A stretch of DNA of 64,000 nucleotides from the NCBI GenBank assembly GCA_023667315.1, contig JAMPAI010000003.1, forward strand, positions 124,001 through 188,000, given 5' to 3'. The notes below the pieces were generated by a model. The model worked only from the letters and a program-made list of their open reading frames with translations. It was not told where the DNA came from and did no database searches. The translations under genes and the position numbers were made by a program. The stretch's first letter is position 1; each line of letters begins with the position of its first letter. The stretch is from Ruminococcus flavefaciens. GTDB taxonomy: Bacteria; Bacteroidota; Bacteroidia; Bacteroidales; P3. Positions 1 to 8,300 of this stretch are shown one piece after another.

Positions 1-1
1 G

Positions 2-415
2 AAATGGGCCTTCCCCGTTATCAACGGAATGATCAAGAAGCGGGAGGAAAAGATAAGCACGGCTTTGAACCAGGCGGAGGCCACGCGCGAGGAAATGGAG
101 CGCATCCAGTCGGAAAACAAGACGATGATGGCCCAGGCGCGTAGCGAACGCGAGAAGATTCTGGAAGAAGCCACCCAGATAAGGCGCCGCATCGAAGACG
201 AAAGCCGTGAGAAGGCCAAGGCCGAGTACGACCGCCTGATGGTTTCGGCCAGGAACGACATCGAGCGCGAAAAGCGTATGGCCCTGGAAGACATAAAGAA
301 CCATGTGGCCTCGGTTTCGCTGGATGTGGCCGAAAAGGTGCTGGGCAGGGAACTGTCCGACCGCGACCGCCAGCAGGCTTTGGTGGAACAGGAGTTAAAG
401 AATGTGAATCTGTAA
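2..415 (+). CDS. atpF: ATP synthase F0 subunit b, partial (5' end outside window)
   Basis: This is the peripheral-stalk subunit of the F1Fo ATP synthase, linking the membrane sector to F1. The reading frame is open from base 2, upstream of the first in-frame ATG at base 29. It reads KWAFPVINGMIKKREEKI, a typical segment just after the single membrane helix, so the N-terminus and transmembrane segment lie before the window. The rest is a long charged helix rich in Glu, Arg and Ala, as expected for the b-subunit dimeric coiled coil. It ends 3 bases before atpH and is followed by atpA and atpG in the usual order, which makes the assignment firm. Confidence 0.93.
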   Translation, partial: KWAFPVINGMIKKREEKISTALNQAEATREEMERIQSENKTMMAQARSEREKILEEATQIRRRIEDESREKAKAEYDRLMVSARNDIEREKRMALEDIKNHVASVSLDVAEKVLGRELSDRDRQQALVEQELKNVNL

Positions 416-418
416 GCC

Positions 419-982
419 ATGCAACATTCGAAGGCGAACATACGCTATGCCCGCGCCCTTTACGACTTGGCGGAAGAACAGCATCAGAACGAGGCGGTCT
501 ATCAGGAAATGGTGGCCTTGCGGATGTTTTTCGCGCAAGACCGGCAGATCAGGGCATGGATGTCGAACCCGGTGGTGTCGGTTAAATTAAAGAAGCAGAC
601 GCTGGCCGACCTATTTCAAGGCAGGTTGGACGGGCTTGCGGTGCGTTTCCTCAATCTGATTGTGGAAAAGAACCGGAGCGCCGACGTGGACGGAATCATT
701 CACGATTACGTGGATCTGTACCGCCGCAGGAAAGGCATCGCCCATGCGGTGATAGGCACGCCGCAGCCGCTCAACAAGACCGAGCTCAAGGCTTTTGAGG
801 ATTGGTGCGCCAGGAATTTTCCCGGCGTCAAGGTGGAGATAACCAATAAGGTGGCTCCGCGGCTTATCGGTGGGTTCACGTTCCGGGTGGGCTGGCAGTT
901 CGTGGACTGCAGCGTGGCCGGACGCTTGCACAGGCTCCGCAAGGAAATGCTTTCGGGCGACACCCTTACGCGGACTTTTTAG
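419..982 (+). CDS. atpH: ATP synthase F1 subunit delta
   Basis: The delta subunit (187 residues) caps the F1 head and joins it to the b stalk. The N-terminal half is helical and opens with a family-like stretch (NIRYARALYDLAEEQ). The C-terminal half contains the conserved end region (KVAPRLIGGFTFRVG) before a short helical tail. Length matches the family (about 175-185 residues). It starts 3 bases after the atpF stop, so it is translated as part of the atp operon. The atpH stop and atpA start are 30 bases apart. Confidence 0.95.
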   Translation: MQHSKANIRYARALYDLAEEQHQNEAVYQEMVALRMFFAQDRQIRAWMSNPVVSVKLKKQTLADLFQGRLDGLAVRFLNLIVEKNRSADVDGIIHDYVDLYRRRKGIAHAVIGTPQPLNKTELKAFEDWCARNFPGVKVEITNKVAPRLIGGFTFRVGWQFVDCSVAGRLHRLRKEMLSGDTLTRTF

Positions 983-1012
983 ATTTATTAAGAATTATAC
1001 AAAAACGACAAG

Positions 1013-2608
1013 ATGACAGGTATCAAGGCATCGGAAGTAACGGATATTTTAAAGCGCCAGCTGGCGGGTCTGAACCTGAACGAGGATATGCAGGAAGTGG
1101 GTACCGTGCTCAAGGCAGGCGACGGCATCGCCCGTGTGTTCGGCTTGGAAAACGCCGAGGCAGGGGAGTTGGTGGAATTTACCGCCGCCGGCGTGAACGG
1201 TATCGTGCTCAACCTTGAGGAAGACAATGTGGGGGTGGTGATGTTGGGCAATTCTTCGGAAGTGCAGGAAGGCGACAAGGTGAAAAGGACGCACCGCATC
1301 GCCTCCATCGGCGTGGGCGAAGGCATGCTGGGGCGTGTGGTCAACACCCTGGGGCAGCCCATCGACGGCAAGGGGCCTATCGAGGGCGAGCTCTTGGAGA
1401 TGCCCTTGGAACGCAAGGCGCCCGGCGTGATCTACCGTGAACCGGTGGCGCAGCCCTTGCAGACCGGCCTTAAGAGCGTGGACGCGATGATTCCCATCGG
1501 ACGCGGCCAGCGCGAGCTGATTATCGGCGACCGTCAGACGGGCAAGACCGCCATCGCCATCGATACCATCCTGAACCAGAAAGCCCGCTACGAGGCGGGA
1601 GACCCCATCTATTGCGTGTATGTGGCCATCAGCCAGAAAGGCTCCACGGTGGCTTCGGTGGTAAAGACGCTGCAAGACAATGGCGCCATGCCCTATACGA
1701 TTGTGGTGGCTTCCATGGCGGCCGACCCGGCGGCCATGCAGTTCTACGCGCCCTTTGCGGGTGCGGCCATCGGCGAGTATTTCCGCGACACGGGTCGCCA
1801 TGCCCTGGTGGTTTACGACGACCTGTCGAAACAGGCGGTGGCCTACCGCGAAGTGTCGCTGCTGCTGCGCCGTCCGCCTGGACGCGAGGCCTATCCCGGC
1901 GATGTGTTCTACCTGCACTCCCGCTTGCTGGAACGTGCGGCCAAGATTATCCGCTCCGACGAGGTGGCGCAGAAGATGAACGATGTGCCCGAATGCCTGC
2001 AAGGCAAGGTGAAGGGGGGGGGCTCGTTGACGGCGCTGCCCATTATCGAGACCCAGGAAGGCGACGTCTCGGCCTACATCCCCACCAATGTCATTTCGAT
2101 TACCGACGGACAGATTTTCTTGGAAACGGGGCTGTTCAACGCCGGTATCCGTCCGGCCATCAATGTGGGTATCTCGGTATCGCGCGTGGGCGGTTCGGCG
2201 CAGATCAAGTCGATGAAGAAGGTGGCGGGAACGCTGAAGCTCGACCAGGCGCAGTTCCGCGAACTGGAATCGTTCTCCAAGTTCGGTTCCGACCTGGATC
2301 CGGCCACTAAACTGGCGCTGGACAAGGGGCACCGCAATGTGGAACTGCTCAAGCAGCAGCAATATTCGCCCATGAAGGTGGAGGAACAGGTGGCCGTGCT
2401 CTATTGCGGGGTAAAGGGCTTGTTGCTGAAGTTGCCGGTGGATAAGGTGGAGGATTTTCAGGAAGACTACCTGCGCTTGCTCAGGAGGGATCATGCCGAA
2501 GTGCTGGCCCGTATCGCGGCAGGCGAGATCGACGATAAGATAGAGGCGGTGCTTAAGGAAACGGCCGCCCGCTCGATAGAGAATGTGGCTCCGGTAAACG
2601 CAGAATAA
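1013..2608 (+). CDS. atpA: ATP synthase F1 subunit alpha
   Basis: This is the non-catalytic nucleotide-binding subunit of F1, 531 residues. The Walker A motif GDRQTGKT is at residues 172-179, and the alpha/beta signature region ([17 protein letters not shown]) follows in the C-terminal half. A short insertion before [14 protein letters not shown], containing [13 protein letters not shown], is characteristic of Bacteroidetes alpha subunits and supports the taxonomic placement. Only 6 bases separate its stop from atpG. The antisense reading frames across it are by-products of high GC. Confidence 0.98.
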   Translation: MTGIKASEVTDILKRQLAGLNLNEDMQEVGTVLKAGDGIARVFGLENAEAGELVEFTAAGVNGIVLNLEEDNVGVVMLGNSSEVQEGDKVKRTHRIASIGVGEGMLGRVVNTLGQPIDGKGPIEGELLEMPLERKAPGVIYREPVAQPLQTGLKSVDAMIPIGRGQRELIIGDRQTGKTAIAIDTILNQKARYEAGDPIYCVYVAISQKGSTVASVVKTLQDNGAMPYTIVVASMAADPAAMQFYAPFAGAAIGEYFRDTGRHALVVYDDLSKQAVAYREVSLLLRRPPGREAYPGDVFYLHSRLLERAAKIIRSDEVAQKMNDVPECLQGKVKGGGSLTALPIIETQEGDVSAYIPTNVISITDGQIFLETGLFNAGIRPAINVGISVSRVGGSAQIKSMKKVAGTLKLDQAQFRELESFSKFGSDLDPATKLALDKGHRNVELLKQQQYSPMKVEEQVAVLYCGVKGLLLKLPVDKVEDFQEDYLRLLRRDHAEVLARIAAGEIDDKIEAVLKETAARSIENVAPVNAE

Positions 2609-2614
2609 AGAGGC

Positions 2615-3583
2615 ATGGCTGGCTTAAAGGAACTCAGGACCCGTCTGGAATCGGCTCGCTCCACGCAGCAGCTTACCTCGGCCATGAAGATGGTGTCGGT
2701 GTCGAAGTTGCGTAAGGCGCAGCAGAAGACCGCCCATGTGCGCGCCTTGTGCTTCCGCCTGCTGGAACTTTACCGCAACGTGGCCGACAGCGCGGATTGC
2801 ACCGAACATAACTGTCTGTTGCAACAGGGACACGGCAAGGTGAGCCGGGCTTTGGTTATCGTGCTGGCGTCCGACAAGGGAATGTGCGGAAGTTTCAATT
2901 CCAATGTGTGCAAGGAGGCCGAGCAGTATATCCAGCGTACGTACGGGCATTTGCCGCCGCAGGACGTGGAAGTGCTGCCGGTGGGGAACCGTGCGGTGGC
3001 CTACTTCGCGGGCAAGGACCATGTGATTTCCGAGATACCGGGTTTTTCGCCCACCGATGCCGAGTATGGGGATGTGGCCGCCTTTATGCGGCAGGTTTCC
3101 GAACAATACCATCAGGGAGTGTTCCACCGGGTCGATCTGGTGTGCGAGAAACCGGTCAATGCGGCCACGCAGGTGGTCAAGGCAAGACAGGTATTGCCCA
3201 TCGACTATATCCTGGATGCGGGGGTGCGTCTGCTGGACGAGGAACGCCGTAAGGCCGCCTCGGCCGCCGCGCTCGAAGACGCTTCGTCGGCGGTGGATTT
3301 CGGATTGCATTTCTCGAACAAGGTGGATATCCTGCCCGATGCCCGGATGGTTATCGATACGATGTTGCCCATGGTGTCGGTGTTGTATTTCTATCTGGTG
3401 CTGTGCCAGTCGCTGGTGGCGGAACACGGGGCGCGCATGACGGCCATGAGCAAGGCTTCCGAAAACGCCGATGCGCTGATCAAGGAACTCAATCTGAAGT
3501 ATAACAAGCTGAGGCAGTCGGCCATTACGAACGAATTGCTGGAAATCGTAAGCGGGGCGAACGCTTTGGCCGAAGACGCATAG
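2615..3583 (+). CDS. atpG: ATP synthase F1 subunit gamma
   Basis: The gamma subunit (322 residues) is the central rotor shaft of F1. The N-terminal helix has the family pattern (ELRTRLESARSTQQLTSAMK) and the C-terminal helix the matching one (ARMTAMSKASENADALI), which together form the coiled coil inside F1. The Rossmann-like middle contains the SDKGMCGSFN motif. It is somewhat longer than the roughly 290-residue E. coli protein. It is the last gene of the atp operon here, since a separate tRNA promoter begins about 30 bases after the stop. No clear terminator hairpin is visible between them. Confidence 0.96.
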   Translation: MAGLKELRTRLESARSTQQLTSAMKMVSVSKLRKAQQKTAHVRALCFRLLELYRNVADSADCTEHNCLLQQGHGKVSRALVIVLASDKGMCGSFNSNVCKEAEQYIQRTYGHLPPQDVEVLPVGNRAVAYFAGKDHVISEIPGFSPTDAEYGDVAAFMRQVSEQYHQGVFHRVDLVCEKPVNAATQVVKARQVLPIDYILDAGVRLLDEERRKAASAAALEDASSAVDFGLHFSNKVDILPDARMVIDTMLPMVSVLYFYLVLCQSLVAEHGARMTAMSKASENADALIKELNLKYNKLRQSAITNELLEIVSGANALAEDA

Positions 3584-3614
3584 AAAAATATTGAGGCCTG
3601 ATGCGTATCTTTTG

Positions 3615-3645
3615 TTTGGAGATTTAAAAAATATGCGTATCTTTG
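3615..3645 (+). promoter_or_regulatory. Bacteroidetes-type promoter of tRNA-Asp
   Basis: TTTG at 3615-3618 is separated by 19 bases from TATCTTTG at 3638-3645. This is a full match to the Bacteroidetes primary sigma consensus (TTTG, 19-21 bases, TAnnTTTG). The tRNA starts 17 bases after the -7 box. Confidence 0.75.
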
Positions 3646-3661
3646 CAGCCTCAATTGAGCA

Positions 3662-3735
3662 GGTCCGGTAGTTCAGTTGGTTAGAATACATGCCTGTCAC
3701 GCATGGGGTCGCGAGTTCGAGTCTCGTCCGGACCG
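3662..3735 (+). tRNA. tRNA-Asp (anticodon GTC)
   Basis: A 74-base cloverleaf. Acceptor strands GGTCCGG (3662-3668) and CCGGACC (3728-3734) pair fully, with G at 3735 as discriminator. The anticodon loop CTGTCAC gives anticodon GTC, and the T arm contains the GTTCGAGTC motif. CCA is not encoded. Confidence 0.97.
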
Positions 3736-3800
3736 CAAGAGGGAAGTCTGAAAGGCTTCCTTTAAATGAAAAAGCATCGCCATACTTTCTTGTATGGTTT

Positions 3801-3826
3801 AAGCCGCTCCAGAAGCGGCTTTTTTT
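3801..3826 (+). terminator. Rho-independent terminator after tRNA-Asp
   Basis: AGCCGCT and AGCGGCT form a stem around a short loop, followed by seven T residues. It lies 66 bases past the tRNA and only about 14 bases before the next ATG, so it separates the tRNA transcript from the NYN gene. Confidence 0.8.
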
Positions 3827-3839
3827 AATTCGAGTACTT

Positions 3840-4487
3840 ATGAACACAAGGGTTACGTTCTACGTGGATGGATTTAATTTTTACTATGGATTGAGAAGGA
3901 TGTCCAGGGTAGATAAGAAATGGCATCGCTACTATTGGCTTGATGTGGTCAAGTTTTTTAAGCAGTTTATTGGGGCTGGGCAGGAATTGTCTAAAGTGGT
4001 TTATTTTACAGCCTCGCCATTGGATCCTGTTAAAAGTGGTAAGCAGAGTGCCTTTCTGAATGCAAACAAACTGAGAAATCCCGATAAGTTTGAGGTTGTA
4101 CGAGGAAAGTACATCAATAAGACAATTAAATGTCCTCATTGCAAAGTTTCAATCAATAGACCGGAAGAAAAGAAAACGGATGTAAATCTTTCTGTCAGAA
4201 TGATGGGGGATTGTTTTAAAAATGAAACAGATGTAGTTGTACTTGTTAGTGCCGATACGGATTTGATACCTCCCATTGATTTTATCTTGAAAAATTTTAG
4301 CGATAAGAGAGTGAAAGTTTACTTTCCTCCATCAAATAGTAGTTTCGATATAAACGAGTATATGAAGGCTCATAAGAGTGATATTGTTAAATTGGAGTTT
4401 AATGAGAGGAAATTTAGCAATGCCATTATGCCGGATATTGTTACAGATGGCTCAAAGTCGTATACTGTTCCGGAAAATTGGAAATAG
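3840..4487 (+). CDS. NYN-domain (PIN-like) putative ribonuclease
   Basis: A 215-residue protein that looks like an NYN-domain metal-dependent RNase. The N-terminal strand carries VDGFNFYYG with the first acidic residue at Asp10. A second acidic site is in KKTDVNLSV and a third in VSADTDLIPP, the usual arrangement of the PIN/NYN active site. A CPHC motif sits between the first and second catalytic strands, so a small zinc-binding insertion is possible. Longer upstream starts would fall inside the tRNA gene, so the ATG at 3840 is chosen. The gene is more AT-rich than the atp operon, which suggests acquisition. RNA cleavage is inferred from the fold. Confidence 0.75.
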   Translation: MNTRVTFYVDGFNFYYGLRRMSRVDKKWHRYYWLDVVKFFKQFIGAGQELSKVVYFTASPLDPVKSGKQSAFLNANKLRNPDKFEVVRGKYINKTIKCPHCKVSINRPEEKKTDVNLSVRMMGDCFKNETDVVVLVSADTDLIPPIDFILKNFSDKRVKVYFPPSNSSFDINEYMKAHKSDIVKLEFNERKFSNAIMPDIVTDGSKSYTVPENWK

Positions 4488-4560
4488 TGAAATTGTAAAT
4501 TTTTCGGAAACGTTCAAATTTGGAATTAAACGCAAGGTTAAAATAAAAGTTTAGTTTTAT

Positions 4561-4594
4561 TTTGAGATTGCGATTGTTTATTTTATTATATTTG
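4561..4594 (+). promoter_or_regulatory. Candidate promoter of the small lipoprotein gene
   Basis: TTTG at 4561-4564 and TATATTTG at 4587-4594 are 22 bases apart, slightly longer than the Bacteroidetes optimum. Transcription would start near 4602 and give a leader of about 175 bases before the lipoprotein ATG at 4777. The leader (4602-4776) has no ORF I would support. Confidence 0.5.
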
Positions 4595-4776
4595 CAACAC
4601 AAAACAAAGATATAGGTCAGGGAAATATGGTTCGGGATGGTGAAATCCATACCCAAATCGGAGGAACACGATAGACAGAAACCCTAATACAACCGAGGTA
4701 TAACAACTCAAATGGGATTAAGGCTCGATTGAAAGATAAGGAAGAGATTATTAACCTTAAAAAAACAATAAGTAAG

Positions 4777-5235
4777 ATGAAAAAGTTTTTGTTACTCTTT
4801 TTACCGGTGTTTTTTATCACTGGAACGTTCACGTCTTGCAGTTCGGACGAAGACAGTGCAGCAGACAAAATTGTTGGTACCTATTCGGGTACCAGAACAG
4901 GAAACCTTACGGTTATTGTCAACGGACAAAGTGGTACGGTTCCTATGAATGGTAGCGGCACCGCCACCATCTCAAAATTGAGCGACAAGCGCATTCGTTT
5001 GAATTATGGTGGAGATGTTTTTGAGGGAACCGTTGCGGATAATCATATTTCGTTTGAAACTATAACTACAACCGCTTCGGATCAATCGGCTACTATGACC
5101 TTGAATATTGCAGCCTCTGGGAATATTGCCGGAAGCACTATAACGATACGGGAAACTTATTCTGGATCCTATTTTGTGCAAGGTTCATCGTTTCCAATAA
5201 CGGGTTCCGGTTCTGTTGTGCTGAATAAGCAATAG
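4777..5235 (+). CDS. Small exported lipoprotein of unknown function
   Basis: A 152-residue protein beginning MKKFLLLFLPVFF and reaching a lipobox at TFTSC, so the mature protein starts at a lipidated Cys followed by Ser-Ser-Asp-Glu-Asp. The acidic residues after the Cys resemble the lipoprotein export signal of Bacteroidetes, which would place it on the cell surface. The mature part is rich in Gly, Thr and Ser with alternating strands (IVGTYSGTRTGNLTV), suggesting a small beta-sandwich or lipocalin-like fold. An in-frame ATG at 4729 exists, but the one at 4777 places the signal peptide correctly. I do not recognise the family. Confidence 0.7.
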   Translation: MKKFLLLFLPVFFITGTFTSCSSDEDSAADKIVGTYSGTRTGNLTVIVNGQSGTVPMNGSGTATISKLSDKRIRLNYGGDVFEGTVADNHISFETITTTASDQSATMTLNIAASGNIAGSTITIRETYSGSYFVQGSSFPITGSGSVVLNKQ

Positions 5236-5259
5236 ATTGCAGTATCTGAATTTTCATAT

Positions 5260-5291
5260 AAAAAAGGAGGCGGCTCGTATGAGCCGCCTCC
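5260..5291 (-). terminator. Strong terminator of the cobalamin locus
   Basis: A perfect 11-base-pair stem (GGAGGCGGCTC at 5266-5276 with GAGCCGCCTCC at 5281-5291) with a GTAT loop. Read on the minus strand it is followed by a run of six T. It lies just past the stop of the 1607-residue gene and also faces the converging lipoprotein gene. Confidence 0.85.
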
Positions 5292-5316
5292 TTGCGTAAT
5301 GAGGAAAACAGGACGT

Positions 5317-8300
5317 TTACCTCTTGATAACGCGAACTACCGTGCTGCGGTTGCCCGAAGACACGCGGATAAAGTAGAGGCCGCCGGTTTCAAGACGGAT
5401 GGTCTGGATGCCGGCGGGAACTTGCTTGCGGAGCATCAGGCGGCCGTTGGAGGCGAATACTTCCAAGAGAGCCGTTTCATCCAATTTCACGTTTACATCC
5501 GAAGCCGTGGGGTTCGGGTAAACAGAAATGGCAAGCGTCTGCGCGTCTTGGTTGGCCACATCATTCTTCACAACCGTAATGGTGCAGGTGTCGGCAAAAC
5601 CGCCGTTCACGGTGGTAACGATAATCAAGGCCTTGCCTTCGGCAATCGCTTTCACCATGCCTTGGGCGTTCACGGTGGCCACCGTTTCATCGGTGCTTCT
5701 CCATGTTAGGCTCTTATCGGTGGCGGTGTCGGGAAGCACGGTGGCGGTCAAGGCCAAGGATTCTCCGATATTCAAGGTGGAATCTGCGATATCGATCCTT
5801 ACGCCCGTAGCCGGAATAATGGAAATGGGGGTCACCGCCTCATAAGGCATGCGCGGTTCGGTGGAAGAAGGATAGGAATCCCAGTTCCATACATCCATGC
5901 ATCCGTCGGTCAGCTTGCGGTCGGAGGCACCCGTAGAGGCCGAGATCAACTCGTCCGCGGCATCGTCCGCAACCAGATAAGCCCAGAAATAATCGGTGTT
6001 CCAGCCCGATCTCCACAAGGCGTCTTCGGAAGCCGACCACGAATCATAATCGCTGTTGTCGGTAATCACGATACCGTTTTCGGGCACCACGACACGGGCT
6101 TCCTCTCCCTCGGGAGCAAAGGTCAGCGTCATTTCGCCCGGCGCGTTCCGCTTGAATCCGATGCCGGCCACCGTATTGCCGTATTGCGTTTCGTGCGTGA
6201 GCAAGGTGAGGCGCGGGTCGGCTTGGGCAATGGCGATAATCATGTCCGTGCCGGTGGCCTCGCCGTTCCAGCGGTAGCCCCATACGAGGGCGTGATCCAA
6301 TCTTTCATCCTGCCAGTCGATGACCAAGGCGGCCTGGTTGCTGCCTTCGCCCACCCAAAAGTTGATGTCGTCGAATGTAAAGGCGGGCTCGGTGTTTCCG
6401 TTCTTTTTCTTCACCGTAAGGGTGCAGGTGTCGGAAAAACCGCCGTCCACGGTGGTAACGATAATCAAGGCCTGGCCTTCGGCAATCGCTTTCACCATGC
6501 CTTGGGCGTTCACGGTGGCCACGGCTTCATCGGTGCTTCTCCACGTTATATCCTTGTTGGTGGCGGTGTCGGGAAGCACGGTGGCGGTCAAGGCCAAGGT
6601 GCCGTCGATATACAGGGTGGAATCGGCAATGTCGAGGCGTACTTCCGTAACCGCAATCGGTTCGGGTTCTACGGGTATCACCTGCTTGGCTTTCACCGTA
6701 AGGGTGCAGGTGGCGGCAAAGCCGCCGTCCACGGTGGTAACGATAATCAAGGCTTCGCCTTCGGCAATCGCTTTCACCGTACCCATCGCGCTCACGGTGG
6801 CCACGGTTTCATCGGTGCTTCTCCACGTTATATTCTTGTTGGTGGCCGTGTCGGGAAGCACGGTGGCCGTCAGCATCCGACCCGAGCCTCCCAGCGTGAG
6901 CGTAAGGGTCTTGTTGCTCACCACCACGCCCGTTGCCGGGTTCACCACCATATTGGAAACCAAGACCACGCAGGTGTCGGTAAAGCCGCCGTCCTCGCTT
7001 CGGGCGATAATCAAGGTCTCTCCGTTGCCCGCAGGTTTTACCGATGCCCCGTTATAGCTGGCGGTTACGGTGGCCACCGTCTCGTCGGTGGAAAGCCAGC
7101 TTACGTTTTTATTCGACACGGTGGCCGGGGTGAACGTCACGCCCAGCGACTTGTTCCTGCCGTCGGTTATGCGGAGCGTGTCATTGGCCAACGCGATGCC
7201 GGCCACGTGCACTTCCTCCACCTTCACCACGCAGGTATCGGTAGGGCCGCCGTTGGCCGTGCGTGCAATCACTCTGGCCTCGCCGATGTTCTGCGGCCAT
7301 ACCCAACCGTATTCGTTCACGGTGGCCACGCTTTCGTCTGAACTTTCGAAGGATACGGTCTTAATGGAGGCACTGGAGGGCGATACCGTGGCGGTCAGCC
7401 TGAAGTTGCTGCCATTATACACCAAAGACAAGGTGTCCAGACTGAGTTTCACGCTTTCTACAGGCACGATATCGACCGTTACCGTATGGGTGTCGCTGAA
7501 GCCGCCTTCCTGAGTCGTGACGGTGATGGTGGCCTCTCCGGGCTTCAAGGGGGTTACGAAACCCGTCTCACTCACCGAGGCCACGGTTTCGTCGGAAGAT
7601 TTCCATGTTACGTTCTGGTTCGTGGCATTTTCGGGAAGTACGGAAGCGGTTACTTGCAGTCCTCCGGCACCGACGGTGGTTTCCACAGTGGCAATCTCCA
7701 CACCTGTTACGGCCACCGGCACCGTCTTGACGAGGCAGGTATCAGACAGGCGGCCGTCTTTCGTGGCCACGATAATCCTCGCCTCTCCCGCTGCCACTGC
7801 CTTTACAGAACCCGATTCATCCACCGTGCAGACGGCGGGAGCGGACGATGTCCATACAAGGTCCTCTTCCGAGTTTCCGGGCTGTATAACTGCGTTAAGG
7901 GCAGCAACATCGCCCACACTCATCTCTTTCTTTTTACTGTCAAGGGCAAGAACCGTCAAGGGCGTATATACGTTTACCGTGCAGGTGTCCGTAAAGCCGC
8001 CTTCGCGGGTATCGACCACAATCCTGGCCTGTCCGGCCGCCAGTCCTTTCACAAGTCCGGAGGCATCCACCGTGGCTACATCTTCGTTCGTGGAAGTCCA
8101 GCTTACCTCCTTATTGGATTTCATCGTAACCACGTGCGCCTGTAAGGTCAATTCTTCGTCTATACCTATCTTGGCCATAGGTTGGCTCAACAAAACGCCC
8201 TTGCTTTCCAAGGCCCAGAAACCCCTGGAGTCGTTCTTGTAATACATCGTGCCGTATTGATCCACCACCATCGAATGGGTGCAATACTGTGTCTTGGGAG

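Noticed and set aside
1049-2494. Long antisense frame across atpA (481 residues)
   Set aside because: The sense frame is unmistakably atpA. High GC leaves long open antisense frames without start context or domains.
3690-3839. N-terminal extension of the NYN protein
   Set aside because: The longer frame starts inside tRNA-Asp and crosses its terminator. The ATG at 3840 begins directly before the conserved first strand.
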